From Mugil cephalus (Eukaryota > Chordata > Actinopteri > Mugiliformes > Mugilidae), in NCBI RefSeq assembly GCF_022458985.1, contig NC_061789.1, positions 6,091,857 through 6,155,856 of the forward strand: a DNA stretch of 64,000 nucleotides, in the 5' to 3' direction. Every line of letters starts with the position of its first letter. Position 1 is the stretch's first letter. Positions 32,901 through 43,135 of the stretch are shown piece after piece. Under the pieces are notes generated by a model, which saw only the letters and a program-made list of their open reading frames with translations, was not told the origin of the DNA and made no database searches. A program made the translations under genes and the position numbers.

Positions 32901-33288
32901 ACACAAGCTGGGAACCAGGGAACCAGATCACAGCCTCTTTTACTAATCATGCATGTTCAGATGTAAGAGCTGCCTTTTTCCCTTTTACCTTGCCATGGGC
33001 TTAAATATATCATATAAACAGATATATGGGTGGTTAAACCCCTTAAAGTCATTTAGAAAAGCCATTCAAAGCAGCCGCAGAGATGGTGTTTACATTATAT
33101 TTGCTCCTCGTGCACCTTTGATGGAGCCCACCTGAGCAGCCAAAGCACGAGCTCCATCGTTTTGTTTGTTTTTCATCTTAATTATTATCCTTAAAATGCA
33201 TTTTTTATAAGCGTTTCAATAAACCTACCTTGCTCTTAACCTCGGCAGAAAGTCCGAAGGCTGGGCCGCTCCTGAAATGTGTTGTCAT
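23690..33288 (-). CDS. cnn1: Calponin 1-type actin-binding protein, seven exons
   Basis: Calponins bind actin, tropomyosin and calmodulin and damp actomyosin ATPase; calponin 1 marks differentiated smooth muscle (family knowledge). Joining 33229-33288, 28214-28335, 28054-28120, 27014-27151, 26689-26805, 25736-25882 and 23690-23935 gives 298 residues (human CNN1 is 297), with exon borders at the same places as the human gene. Seen: N terminus with [11 protein letters not shown]; a calponin-homology domain about 25-130 ([41 protein letters not shown]); and three calponin-like repeats around [13 protein letters not shown] cores near 165, 205 and 244. [20 protein letters not shown] and YGLPRQVYD favour CNN1 over CNN2 or CNN3. 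The last 25 residues ([16 protein letters not shown]) are longer and more acidic than in mammalian CNN1 and recall CNN3. Which fish duplicate this is cannot be decided here. Confidence 0.95.
24775..25150. repeat. Dispersed repeat, family B copy 1
   Basis: Shares with 42880-43135, in the same order and orientation, CTCAAATATCTAAAGCTAAA, GCATTTCCCTG, TTTCCTCAAAGTGAA, AAAACACCTTTCAAT and CGAAATTTCATAAATATC-like blocks. Probably a nonautonomous DNA transposon; the ends are unclear. Confidence 0.6.
25515..25592 (+). mobile_element. hAT-type element end, family A fragment
   Basis: CTTGAGATCAAATGGCTCTA, then ACTAAAATGAGTTTGACATC, matches the right end of the complete copy at 45790-46724. The left part is missing. 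Confidence 0.6.
25736..25882 (-). CDS. cnn1: cnn1 coding exon 6
   Basis: Acceptor GTCTCCAG before 25882 and donor GCCAG|GTAAGG after 25736. Residues 169-217: the end of repeat 1 ([20 protein letters not shown]) and the start of repeat 2. Confidence 0.96.
25883..26688 (-). other. cnn1 intron
   Basis: Holds a stretch, 26100-26500, of unusually C/T-rich sequence with a 102-codon open frame on the plus strand. I found no start context or family match and do not call it a gene. Confidence 0.6.
26689..26805 (-). CDS. cnn1: cnn1 coding exon 5
   Basis: Acceptor CTTCCTCAG before 26805 and donor CTGCAG|GTCAGA after 26689. Residues 130-168: [20 protein letters not shown], then [10 protein letters not shown], the opening of calponin repeat 1. 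Confidence 0.96.
27014..27151 (-). CDS. cnn1: cnn1 coding exon 4
   Basis: Acceptor TTTCCCCAG before 27151 and donor GGAGTG|GTAAGG after 27014. Residues 84-129: [40 protein letters not shown], the second half of the CH domain. Confidence 0.96.
27377..27780. mobile_element. Nonautonomous Tc1/mariner-like element, copy 1
   Basis: Left end, after a TA, is CACAGATCAGGCACAACATT; the right end reads as TGATCAGGCATAACATT in reverse complement, so the ends are inverted repeats. The inside has no transposase frame and carries a (GGTCT)n run at 27617-27648. It lies in a cnn1 intron. Confidence 0.7.
27617..27648. repeat. (GGTCT)n pentanucleotide run
   Basis: About six units, inside the Tc1-like element. 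Confidence 0.9.
28054..28120 (-). CDS. cnn1: cnn1 coding exon 3
   Basis: Acceptor CCTTTGTAG before 28120 and donor CCCCAG|GTAAAG after 28054. Completes Glu61 and encodes [22 protein letters not shown] (residues 62-83). Confidence 0.95.
28214..28335 (-). CDS. cnn1: cnn1 coding exon 2
   Basis: Acceptor TTGTTTCAG before 28335 and donor GCGA|GTGAGT after 28214. Residues 21-60: [40 protein letters not shown], the first half of the CH domain. Confidence 0.95.
28555..28985. repeat. Fish dispersed repeat, family C copy 1
   Basis: GGTTTACATGCTTCCAAAAA, CACCATTATCTTC and TTTGCTCCTGTCTCTTTAAG match the copy at 30715-30880 in order. The adjoining GGTCCCATATTATACATTTT block is also a familiar teleost repeat segment. 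Confidence 0.55.
30715..30880. repeat. Fish dispersed repeat, family C copy 2
   Basis: CCATGTTGCGCTCATTTACA, ACAATAGGTTTACATGCTTT, CCAAAAACACCACTATTTTT and TTTGCTCCTGTCTCTTTAAG in the same order as copy 1. Confidence 0.55.
31990..33130. other. Unique, possibly regulatory block in cnn1 intron 1
   Basis: Two non-repetitive stretches with no coding pattern, close to the first coding exon. They contain CCAAATAATTTGG (32840-32852), a 13-bp palindrome with CC/GG ends and an AT core that is three bases too long for a standard SRF (CArG) site. A regulatory role is inferred. Confidence 0.25.
33229..33288 (-). CDS. cnn1: cnn1 coding exon 1 (start)
   Basis: Too short to stand out as an open frame. Encodes [20 protein letters not shown], the canonical calponin N terminus; donor AGCAAG|GTAGGT at 33228. 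The phase fits exon 2 exactly. Confidence 0.95.
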
Positions 33289-33540
33289 TCTGTTTCTGTT
33301 TCTGTCTATTTACAGTGAGGAGAGCTTTAAAAATGGAGAAGCAGGTTTCAGCTCTCTGTCCGAGGGCAGGAGGAAAGAAAAAACTCAACTCACTCCTCAA
33401 CAACAACAACAACAACAACAACAAAATAAATAAATAAAAAATAAAGATAAAAATTCCGTGGGTTTCTGTTTTCACTCTCTCTCTCGTGGTAACACTGCTC
33501 GTCGCGCTCGTGCTCAGAGGACGCTTTGATACGACTTTCC
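33289..33540 (-). other. cnn1: Probable 5' UTR of cnn1
   Basis: Sequence upstream of the start codon up to the CCAAT-containing promoter. Contains a (CAA)n run at 33399-33424. No splice acceptor is needed near the ATG, so the UTR is probably in the same exon; the cap site is unknown. Confidence 0.4.
33399..33424. repeat. (CAA)n microsatellite
   Basis: About nine CAA units, probably in the cnn1 5' UTR. Confidence 0.85.
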
Positions 33541-33580
33541 GACACTTTTCTGAATCTTTTTTAAACGCTTCCCATGTGTG

Positions 33581-33650
33581 TGCGCGCTGATTGGCCGCGG
33601 CCGCCGACCAATCAGCGCGCAGCTTCCCGGTCGAAGGGGGAGTGATGTCA
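33581..33650 (-). promoter_or_regulatory. cnn1: cnn1 promoter with paired opposed CCAAT boxes
   Basis: TGCGCGCTGATTGG (33581-33594) and CCAATCAGCGCGCA (33608-33621) are perfect 14-bp inverted repeats, each containing an NF-Y type CCAAT box, around a GC-only core with GCGGCCGC. A CRE-like TGATGTCA lies at 33643-33650. The block is about 300 bases upstream of the cnn1 ATG. Confidence 0.6.
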
Positions 33651-33999
33651 CCGCTCCGGTATTAAGGATTTTTTAATCGGTGTCACTTTTTCCGCCTTCA
33701 CGTCGCCCTGGGACCAGTCTCGCGTTAAGATGCGCTCTGCTGGAGTTATGTCACCGTCATGTTCATCGGTCACAGCCTCAAAATACATTTTATGCCCTCT
33801 ACCAAACATCTGACTCACTACTCATCACGTTCTAACACGTGAATCATCAAATATTCACTCAATATGTAAATATTAGTATATAATCTACGCATTTGATAAA
33901 TTATGGGGGAAACATTTGTGGAAAATATAAAGATAAAGTAGCGACAAACTCATTATTTTATTTATTTAGTGACACTTGACAAGCAAAACTGAACCTAGA

Positions 34000-34463
34000 G
34001 CCTCAACCTGACATAAAAATTAATTAAAATAAATCTAAATAAATAAATAATACAAATAACTATAAAGTGTGATAAAAGAGTAGCATTGACATTAAAATGA
34101 TTTCAAAATATATAAAATTATATAACAATAATAACAGCAAGAGTGAACAAAAAGAATAATGCTGATAATATTGCTGAGAAATATTGAAAAATTATAAAAA
34201 AAATGAAATTATGAAAAGGAGTAGTTGTACTTCTACTACTACTAAAATAATAACAATAACAAACAGGAGTGAATACAATTAACCAATGCTGACATAAAAA
34301 TGTATTTAAAAATATGAAATACAATAATAAAAACTGCTACTATTACTAATAAGAATAACGAGAGTGAACAAAATATGACAAGAATAACATTGAAAATATT
34401 GAAAAAATATTAAATTACGAAAAGGAGTACTTGTACCACTACTAGTAATAATAATAATAATAA

Positions 34464-34494
<31 letters not shown>

Positions 34495-34575
34495 AAGAAG
34501 AAGAAGAAGAAGAACTAACAGGAGTGAATACAATTAAGCAGTAATGCTGACATAAAAATGTATTTAAAAAATATA
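34000..34575. repeat. Diverged tandem duplication, AT-rich
   Basis: The block CTGACATAAAAATGTATTTA begins near 34288 and 34546, with a related CTGACATAAAAATTAATT near 34008. GAGTGAACAAAA occurs near 34142 and 34364, and CAGGAGTGAATACAATTAA near 34265 and 34519. Unit length is about 225-260 bases; copy 2 is lengthened by (AAT)n and (AAG)n. Confidence 0.8.
34464..34514. repeat. (AAG)n microsatellite
   Basis: About 17 AAG units following a short (AAT)n run, present only in the second tandem copy. Confidence 0.95.
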
Positions 34576-34654
34576 TAAAATTATAAAAAGGAGTTCATGT
34601 AGTTCTTACATGATAATAATTATATTTTTTTTCAATGACTGGTGACAATGAGGC

Positions 34655-34850
34655 TAGCCACAGCAACCACATTATAGCTTTTGCTGGCCGTAGTGTGAAC
34701 AGTAGATTGTAATAAAAGTGGACGCCATGACAATTCCTCTACAGTGAAGCCAAAGCAAGTAGAGCTCCCCCTGGTGTCTGGCTGCAGTATAGGCCATAAT
34801 CTCCACCTCCTCCATGTTAATGGATGGGTCAAACTATAACACTAAATTCC
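34655..34850. repeat. Fish dispersed repeat
   Basis: GAGCTCCCCCTGGTGTCTGG, CTGCAGTATAGGCCATAATC and CTCCATGTTAATGGATGGG in this order match a repeat I know from many teleost genomes. Family name not assigned. Confidence 0.5.
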
Positions 34851-36177
34851 TATGAAGTCAAGGAGATGTTTTTAGAATTTATCTTCTGAGATCTTAAGCA
34901 TCTGTAGGATATATTTTATATTTTTAATACCTAGTGCTAGAATCGTCCTCTATAAAGCGGCCAAAGATGTACAAAATTTTGCAGCATAGCATCCAAACAG
35001 CGACGCAGCTAACATTACATACTTCCACATTTACAGTGCACTGGGAGAACATGGACGGGCTACTCATGGCAGTCTAAATATTTATAATTAAATGACGGAT
35101 AATAGCACATACCGTTGGCTTGTTAGATCAGTCAGCCAAATGACGCTAACTTCGTTTACGCTAGCGCATTGCAGCTTACACCGTGAGATTTGTGTTTCTC
35201 TCTAATAATGCTTTCATACTGAGGTCAGGCTTATTTTTACAACTAAAGATCGAAATCTTTTCAAAACTAACATGATAGATGTGGCTGGGTCAGTAGCTGA
35301 GCTTTGTTCTTCTTCTTCTTCGCCTTCTCTTGACTCACTGTTTTAATTTTAGTTTCCAAGTCAAAACTTAATTTGAAGCACTTAAACAACTAATTCATCA
35401 TCCAAAAATACACAAAAGTACGTATCTCCATACTCTGCTGTAGGAGTGACTCTGTTGTGCTTGTCATGTGTTGCGCCTCTGCGTGAAAGCTACTGTTGAG
35501 AGCCTGACGTCACTCTGCGAACAATGAGGTGGTTTTCCCTTTTTACTCCAGCGTGTTACTCGTCTTTCCCTCCGTACGCGGACGACAATGAGAGGAATGC
35601 AGCAGATTCAGGGGATTTGTGTAGCAGGGAGAGCCGGAGAGGGGTGGTTGCTCCCCGAACAAGCATGATTCACCCCCACCCCCTCTGTCTTTTGAGTGTG
35701 TTTGTGTGTCACGATCATGCAGGCATGCCGCTGGAGCCAGAGCAGAACATTCTGGAAAGGCCAGGCATGGATGAAAGAGAGGGGGACTTAGCTGAGTTGG
35801 TGCTACGCAGAGCTTTGCAGTAACCATCTACCTGCTGTAGCTGTCTGCTGCCACTTGGTGGCAGAGTAGAAAAAAAAAAGTGGAATACCTCAATGAGTAA
35901 ATTATTCTTGATCAGGTTTTTGCTGTAGGTCACTATGACTGAAGAGTCTGGGAAAACACGTTCCTTGTAGTATGACCGAAACCCGGCTTCAATAGTTAGC
36001 GGTTGTCTTTTCCTTTGCCTTGCTTGTACTTCTTGACATTTTTCTGCTTTTTGTTGTCCCCTCTGTGCAAATTGGATTAACTAAGAACTCAAATTTTCAT
36101 TGCACACAAGTTATCCCTACGTGTTATCCCCATAAACTACACATCATGACAGAAAAAAACCCTCTGAAGAGTGGTTT

Positions 36178-36247
36178 TGAAGCTCAGTGTGGTGGTTGTG
36201 TACGTCGCCATCTTGGCAGTGCCTGAATCTGCCTAAATCAAAAATTG
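36178..36247 (+). repeat. YY1-motif repeat, family D copy 1
   Basis: GAAGCTCAGTGTGGTGG, then CGCCATCTTGGCAGTGCCTG, then AATCTGCCTAAATCAAAAAT. GCCATCTTGG matches the YY1 consensus. Confidence 0.7.
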
Positions 36248-36348
36248 TGTGTCTTTTCCACATTGGAGAGTTCTGACTGAAGACAAGTGACTAAAGGCAG
36301 ATGGTACATACATGAAGGAAACCTTCTTCACCTTTAATTTCTCTGGCG

Positions 36349-36590
36349 AAGCTCAGTGTGGTGACTCGGGCCGTCGCCATCTTGGAAGTGCCTGAATCTG
36401 CCTGACTCCTGTCTAAATCTAAAAATGGTCTAAGAGGTGGAGCGTGAGTAGAGTTGAGGTCTGTAGGTGATATCTAAGCAAACATGAAGAAGTGGACACC
36501 AAAAGAGTTTTTATACCAAGCTGCAAATATGTTTATTTCTTCTGTAAACATTTTAAGATGGAGGTCTACGGGGATCTTGAACATTTTGGC
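36349..36590 (+). repeat. YY1-motif repeat, family D copy 2
   Basis: GAAGCTCAGTGTGGTGACTC, CGCCATCTTGGAAGTGCCTG and, about 130 bases on, GATGGAGGTCTACGGGGATC. The two parts together resemble the full-length inverted copy at 48721-49010. Confidence 0.7.
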
Positions 36591-37716
36591 TTTATTTTTT
36601 CAGTCAGACGTCAACCAAACAAAGCTTTTGCATTGTACCTCGTCGCTTTTCTGCTGCTTTACGTATGAGTCTAGTCTTTCAGCCTTGAAAGTTGCCACTT
36701 TGTCATCACAGAGACTGACAGAACAGAAGCGTGCCTCTGTAGCCTAGGCGTTGACTGAATTTCTACAACCATTCATTTTGTGTAGATGTAAAGCTACGCA
36801 AATAGACACCGATACACAACACAGCAGCAGCAGCACAAAGGACTTCAATCAGGTCTCTGAGTTGTGGATTTGTACACCCACAGCTGAAAATAATTAGCGG
36901 AGCGCAATGGTCTGCATGACAGACTTCCACCGACCACAACAGTACAGTTATGTTCACAACTCGGCACCATGCAGCTGTACTGGTACTTAGAAGAACATGG
37001 ACGTAGTGGAAGAAGAAGGTAAAAATATAACATAACAAGCACTTTTCTGCAGGAAAAATAGATCTTTAGGAATCCAGCACCTGATTACTATTGATCCTAG
37101 AGCTGCAGGAGGAGCTCAGAACGTGTAAATCTGATAAAGGTAGAAGTGAACCTGACAGCGAAGTTTTCAAGGTACTCTCCGCTGACAGATCTGAGATATG
37201 ATAAAGCGGAGTAATTACAGGGAGTAGATATGGGAGGTGTAACTACATCACAATGAAATCCGAGGTACAAGGCAGTAGGTACTTTTGGGAGAGTCTGAAG
37301 GCTATAAAATACATTGAAGACCATCATTAAAAACATTACATACTTTAGTCTTGAGGCCCGAGAGCCAAAAGCATCGGACGTCTACGGAAAGTATTCAGGA
37401 TTTTAGTCTGAAGTTTAAGCTCTGGAAGCAATAAAAATGTTCAACAGCTGATAAATAAGGGCTGACACCAGATGACATGTCTTCGTGTGTGTCTCGGCAG
37501 TGAAAGGAGTTGAACTGTCACTCGACATGAAAGCACTTGAAAGGATGTTGAACTGTAAACAACGAAAGGAGCTAAACTTTGACAGTGAACTGTCAGGTGG
37601 CGTACGAGCCATGGCAGTTCAAATGTCAGGTGATGCATGTGAATTGTTACAGTAAAACTTAGAAGCCCATTTCTGAAGGCTAAAAGCAGTTGAATTGTCA
37701 GCTGTAAGTGTTACGG

Positions 37717-37975
37717 TGCTTTCACACAGCGACCCGTTGGCGCTAATCACAGCGTTGCCGGTTTCAATCCCCAGCTCAACCTGTCCACATGTCGAAAGTG
37801 TTTCTTGTGCAAGTCACTGAAACCCCAAAATTGCTCAGAATGGTCACGTTGCACGGTTAACTGCTTGCCGCCGCTGCCGCCGTCGTTGCGTGCAAGTGAC
37901 AGGGAATAGGTGAATGAGAGGCAAATTGTGAAGCACTTTGGATAAAAGCGCTACATAAACGCAGCCACTTACCAG
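37717..37975 (+). mobile_element. tRNA-derived SINE
   Basis: GGTTTCAATCC at 37760-37770 resembles a polymerase III box B. The tail, AAGCACTTTGGATAAAAGCG then CTACATAAACGCAG, is the common SINE 3' end of fish. The box A region is degenerate and the borders are approximate. Confidence 0.6.
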
Positions 37976-38387
37976 TCACTTTTAGATAGCCCGGAAACCG
38001 CAGATGCAGCTTGGTCCCTGAAAGCACCTTAAGTGCTGAGAAACATCAGAATGTCCGTTGAGTAGAGACAAAAACACTTGAATTACCCAGGAAACAAGCT
38101 GAAACTTCTGCTGGTGCTGAAGTGTGTAAATTGCAAGAAAATAAGGTTCCATTTTGTACAAAAGCACTGAAGTGGCAACCAGTGGGATAAGAACTGCGCT
38201 AACCTAGCTTGGATGGAAGACGTTTTTAACTAATCAGACAGACATAGCATTTAGCTATTTTCTCAAAGCGAGCCTTGATGGCATAGATTACCATAGTGGC
38301 TTTTCCTCACTGGAGAGGGCATAAAGAGAAGAAGCGACTGAGGACAGATTATCTACACATAGATAAACAAACCCGTAGTTTCTCAGA

Positions 38388-38460
38388 TGAAGCTCAGTGT
38401 GCTGACTCTGGACGTCGCCATCTTGGAAGTTCCTGAATATGCTTGGCTAACCTAACCCCA
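38388..38460 (+). repeat. YY1-motif repeat, family D copy 3
   Basis: GAAGCTCAGTGTGCTGACTC, then CGTCGCCATCTTGGAAGTTC. Confidence 0.65.
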
Positions 38461-38558
38461 TCACCCTCCCTACATAACTAAATAGTTTTTTTTCTTACTA
38501 GACTCCAAACATGGCCAGCCAGTCAACACTGGACCTATTAGACTAATTGACAAATTGT

Positions 38559-38650
38559 TTCTGAAGCTCAGCGCGGTGGCTTTAGCCGCCGCCATCTTGG
38601 CAGTGCCTGACTCCTCCTAACTCCCGGCTAATTCAAAGATGGTTAAAGTG
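38559..38650 (+). repeat. YY1-motif repeat, family D copy 4
   Basis: TCTGAAGCTCAGCGCGGTGG, then CGCCATCTTGGCAGTGCCTG and ACTCCCGGCTAATTCAAAGA. Confidence 0.65.
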
Positions 38651-39061
38651 TGGCAAACATTTCTTCTATATCTGTCAAGAATGACCTATAAGTAATACTT
38701 AACTCATATACATCTCTGTCAACATAATCCCATGTCTTTAGTTTTTTATGTAATACCTGGTACGTTCTGTATGTCAATGTTTATACTGTTTCTGAGCAGG
38801 GCCCTTTTCTCTCTCGCTCTCTCTCTCTCTCTCTGTTCAGTTGTCAATGTGTATGTGTTCTTGAGGTAGTGATGTGCCTTTTTTTGTATTATGTCATAGG
38901 TTGTCTGTTGTCCCGTTTATTATATTGAAAATTCATAAATAAAATATATATTTTTAAAAAGACAAAGTCAAAAAGTTAAAAAGGTCAAAGTATAGTGGTG
39001 GAATGGGGCCTAAATTACGCATGACTTTAAGCCATGATTTGATTTAATTGAAATGGGTGAG

Positions 39062-39062
<1 letters not shown>

Positions 39063-39120
<58 letters not shown>
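39063..39120. repeat. (TA)n microsatellite
   Basis: 29 uninterrupted TA units followed by eight A; prone to cruciform formation and assembly error. Confidence 0.95.
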
Positions 39121-39125
<5 letters not shown>

Positions 39126-39194
39126 AAATAAATCACCTCTGCTTTTGAGACTTTTGAGGCTTGTAAACATGTTTATATCTGTTTTAAGTTTGGA

Positions 39195-39290
39195 GATCTT
39201 AACGTGGAGGTCTACGGGGATCGACACTGGCATTTGAAGCCAGCCTTGGTTGGCCATTTAAGGAACTGCACTTCTGCACTTTAGGCACTT
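39195..39290 (+). repeat. Family D right-end fragment
   Basis: GGAGGTCTACGGGGATCGAC, then GCCATTTAAGGAACTGCA, corresponds to the reverse complement of 48721-48790. Confidence 0.55.
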
Positions 39291-42200
39291 CTGGACTCCT
39301 GGCTTCACTATTTGGTCTTGCAGCTTGCCACTTAGAGGAGGCATGGATGTCATCTTGCTGCTCTTGGACGTGTTAGGCTTTGTGGCTACTGCATTCACTC
39401 GATCTTTGCGGGGGGGCTGGAGCCTATCCCAGCTGTCATCGGGCAATGGGCAGGGTGCACCCTGGACAAATCCATTCACTCCACCTAAATAATAAAATCA
39501 ATGGAAATTTGTCAGTATTTTTGTTACTAATAGGTACCAACGGATAGAAAAACACTATATAAACACAAGACCATTTACCATTTACTCAGTCCTGAGGCTT
39601 TCTGGAGGTAGTAGTATTTGTTCTTACCATCCGTTTAGCTTGTTCTGATTAGAGACTTTCTGTTTTAAACATCAGAAACATTCCTTGGACGCTTCCTTGT
39701 TTTTTTCGTTGGACGTGCACCATAGCCCTAGCTGCAATGCCACGAGTGCGCCTACTCTGGAATACCACAGACAATGGACGTAAAAAGTGCTAATTTCCTC
39801 AGTGAGCATTGCACGAATGCAACGGATGTTTGTTTACTTGTAAAAGTCGCACACCGAAACTCTGAATATTATAAACACGTTCCCTACTTATCCACCAGAA
39901 ATCTTTTTGAATACATTGAAAGTGCACGGCAAAAATTTGTTTGCACGCAATTTGAACTCGTCACCCCGGCGCATTATGGCCCCGTTGTGCACCGGCGACC
40001 AGTAAATCACCGAGTCCAATAAAAGAGCGAGCAGACACGTTATGACGGACCTTAATCAAACCGCTTAAACCTCTGCCTCGGACTACCACCGCCGCCACCA
40101 CCACCACGGTGAATGTTTTATCCTCATAATTTGCAACGGGGAACAAGATCATGTCAAATGTCGACGGATTACCATAAACAGCCAGCTGGAATACAGAATT
40201 CTGCATAAATCTTTTTTTATTTTTTTTACAGGAGCCAGGAGTCATGCTCATTTATGCACAGTCGCATTCCCTCGCACACATGCACCAAGCAAGGGTCTTA
40301 TAAACATCTCACAGAGAGAAGAAGAGGCACACACATGGAATTCGGACACTTTATTTGGGCATGATGGGAGAAGGGAAGGGCCTGAGCTGGCTGGGAGAGC
40401 AAGAGAGAGATGTAATGTCTTATGAAAGAGGAATCCCTCACACTAAAAATAACAGATATTTACTTCAGGCTTTGTCTTTTCCTGTTTACGTTGGCCCCGG
40501 TTTATCTAACAGGTTAATAGGTGCTACTTCTGGGTGCGTTTATTGTCTTGTAGAAGGTAGCAGGTGAGCTAAGGAGTACTTATTTAAGGATAATAAATTG
40601 TGTTATAATGCACTTTGTATTTATAATAATTTCACTTTAAACGGCCGTATGTGTTTCATGGTTTTACGCTCAGATGGTAAAAACCCGCCGATCCAAACAA
40701 AGGAGCACTTTAATGTTCGGTGATTTACAGTTTCTGATTTCTAACCAGGCCGAAACACACTGTACTGTACAAACACGGCCCATATCAGAGAGAGTGACTC
40801 AAAGTGAGACGATAAATAATTTGAAGAAACATCTTGGATGGCTGGAGGGTTGACTGCGTGTTTATACTGAGGGCGAGTCATTTAGACTGAAAGTTTCAAG
40901 GGCTCTGACACAGAAAGGGAAAGAAAAGGAGGGGATTGGAGCCGAAGCTCAGAAGGGCATTTCCACAGCGAGCCGTCCATTCGTCCGTCCCTCCACCCAC
41001 CCATCCACCCACCCACCGACCCCTCTCCTCACTCCACTCTGTCTGGCTATTTATGGTAGAAGGCCTCAAGATCCAGCACCGACGAGCTCCGGGGGCTGAG
41101 TTCATGGCATTATAATTCCAACCTGTCGCTACAGTAGGACAGGAAGCTTCAAACAAACCTGGATTTGGTCAGTAAAACCACAGGCTTCATCTCAGCCCCA
41201 TTCAATCCCCAGACAGTGACATCTGATTATACATAAGGAGAATTTGTGGAATATTTTTCTATTCTTCTGGATGCCGGTCTTTCAGCTTCTTCAGCAAACC
41301 TCAAAAATGTGACCCAAGTTTATTAGCTGACGGAAGGGATTTCTTCATCACATTTTCAATGACACTTCAACAGCTTTCGCTTGTTAAAGTCGTGAGAAAA
41401 CGTTGTTTGGACATTTTCAACATGGTGCATTTGGACAGGACCTCTTTTTGAGTTGTATACTCGAGCAAACCGCTGCTCTTTGTGGGAAACCTAACATGCG
41501 ATAGTTTAAATAAATGAATGAAAATGATCCATTCCAAAGTGTGGGTATATTTATCCACCTTTAAAATACATTAAATACACCCTTGAAAATTGGCAACAAA
41601 TCATTTCTGGTGACTGACGATTTGTCCAGAACTGCAGAGAATTCAGCCCATGAGCAAAAACCGACGACTCCAAGAACCCTCTGGTAACTCTGCAACAGAT
41701 GGGAGTCGAAGCGAAGATTTACAAATTTCACCTGCAGGGAAACTACAGTTTGACAATGAACAGATACAGTAACTCTGGTCATCATCAACAGATTATTAGG
41801 AACCATTAACAATGATCAAGGCCATACTATCAAAGGTTAATCTTCTTGTTGTTGGCGGGTATTGGATTGTTGGCAGACCGTGGCCATGTGAGTTTCAAGT
41901 GGGAACAACCCACAGATGTTCAAAATGAAACCCCAAAACTCCCCTCTGGATGAAACGTCTCCAAAAATGTAACCCTCAAACGAGTGATACAGTCTGTAAT
42001 CTGGATCACCGAGAACCATCCCAAATTTTTTGATAGTGACCATATAGGCTAAAACTAGGCCTATTGGGGAAAATCTGCATTTGTTCGGTCCCAGTAAGAC
42101 TAAATCAAAGTAGAACCTCAAAACAACTCTGAAATTTGCTAGTGGAAATATGTCTGTGAAGGTTCTCGCTCATCCAGGTTATGGTATATCCAAAAAGGCT

Positions 42201-42879
42201 GCTGGATTGGAGTTTCTTGAAGATGTTTAATACAAGTATCTTAAAGATGTGGGAGTAGGGGTTTAATTAGCGGTCACACTGCAAACATTAACATCTGGGA
42301 GCTCACAGAGTGGCTGCTAGCACTTCCACTTTTCCGCATTAACCACAGCCACTTCCAAATTCGGACCATTCACAGAATAGTAACCGGACACCACTTGAGA
42401 AAAAAGTTCTGCGCGGTTGACGTGTCGAAAAGGAGCTGCAAGAACTCCCAAACTAAATCACATAATTTCTTGTCCGTAATGACCTTACTTACCCGTACTT
42501 GGATGAATTGGACTTGTATGAGTCCGATTACCCTGGTTTTCAGCCTTTTCTTTTCGATAAATCATGATAGTGATGAGTAGAATTTTGAGCTTGGATCAGA
42601 AATAGGTTCAAATTTTGCCTCCAAAGAAATGTTTCATGGAAGAGTTGTTCAAACATTTTAGCAAGCCAGTGTCAGAGAATGACTGACAATGATAGTTTTA
42701 CTCATATAGGAAATACCGTCTTCTAATACTAACGGTGTACTTACATTCACTAAAGAAGAATTTGTGTTGACTTCTGCTCCTCTTCAAAGTCCTGTAGCTT
42801 CAGTTGTTCAGACCCTTCATCTTCTTCCTCTTGTGGCGACACGTCCCCCTACAAAAACCTAAATATTGCAATAAAAAAA

Positions 42880-43135
42880 AAAGGTAACGGAAACATTTTC
42901 TCAAATATCTCAAGCTAAAACATTTTTCACATTTCCCTGATACTGGAGATGATGCAGGGGGTCAAGTAACCAGCTCATTTGAAGTCGATTTTCCTCAAAG
43001 TGAAATCTGGCGAGATGAGATTTTTAATGAGAGTTACAGCTCGTTTCGAAAAACACCTTTCAATAGCAACACGTACATATTGCAATTGAACTTTAACAAA
43101 TTTTCAGAAATATCGCTGTTATTTTCTTTTCTTAT
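42880..43135. repeat. Dispersed repeat, family B copy 2
   Basis: CTCAAATATCTCAAGCTAAA, CACATTTCCCTGATACTGGA, TTTCCTCAAAGTGAAATCTG and AAAACACCTTTCAATAGCAA, collinear with the copy at 24775-25150. Confidence 0.6.

Larger units (their letters stand above)
28336..33228 (-). other. cnn1 intron 1
   Basis: The largest cnn1 intron. It holds two copies of a fish repeat (28555-28985 and 30715-30880), poly-A runs, and unique conserved-looking blocks at 31990-32440 and 32640-33130. The latter includes the palindrome CCAAATAATTTGG at 32840-32852. Confidence 0.65.

Noticed and set aside
33399..33424. Regularly repeated units considered as a CRISPR-like or minisatellite array
   Set aside because: A plain CAA microsatellite with no spacers, and the DNA is eukaryotic; no CRISPR array exists in the window.
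35524..35823. 99-codon open frame on the plus strand in the intergenic region
   Set aside because: No recognisable domain, no flanking splice sites or poly(A) signal, and mixed composition typical of a chance frame.
41837..42121. 94-codon minus-strand frame
   Set aside because: No motif recognised and bordered by repeat-like DNA; could be a decayed transposon reading, but I could not support that.
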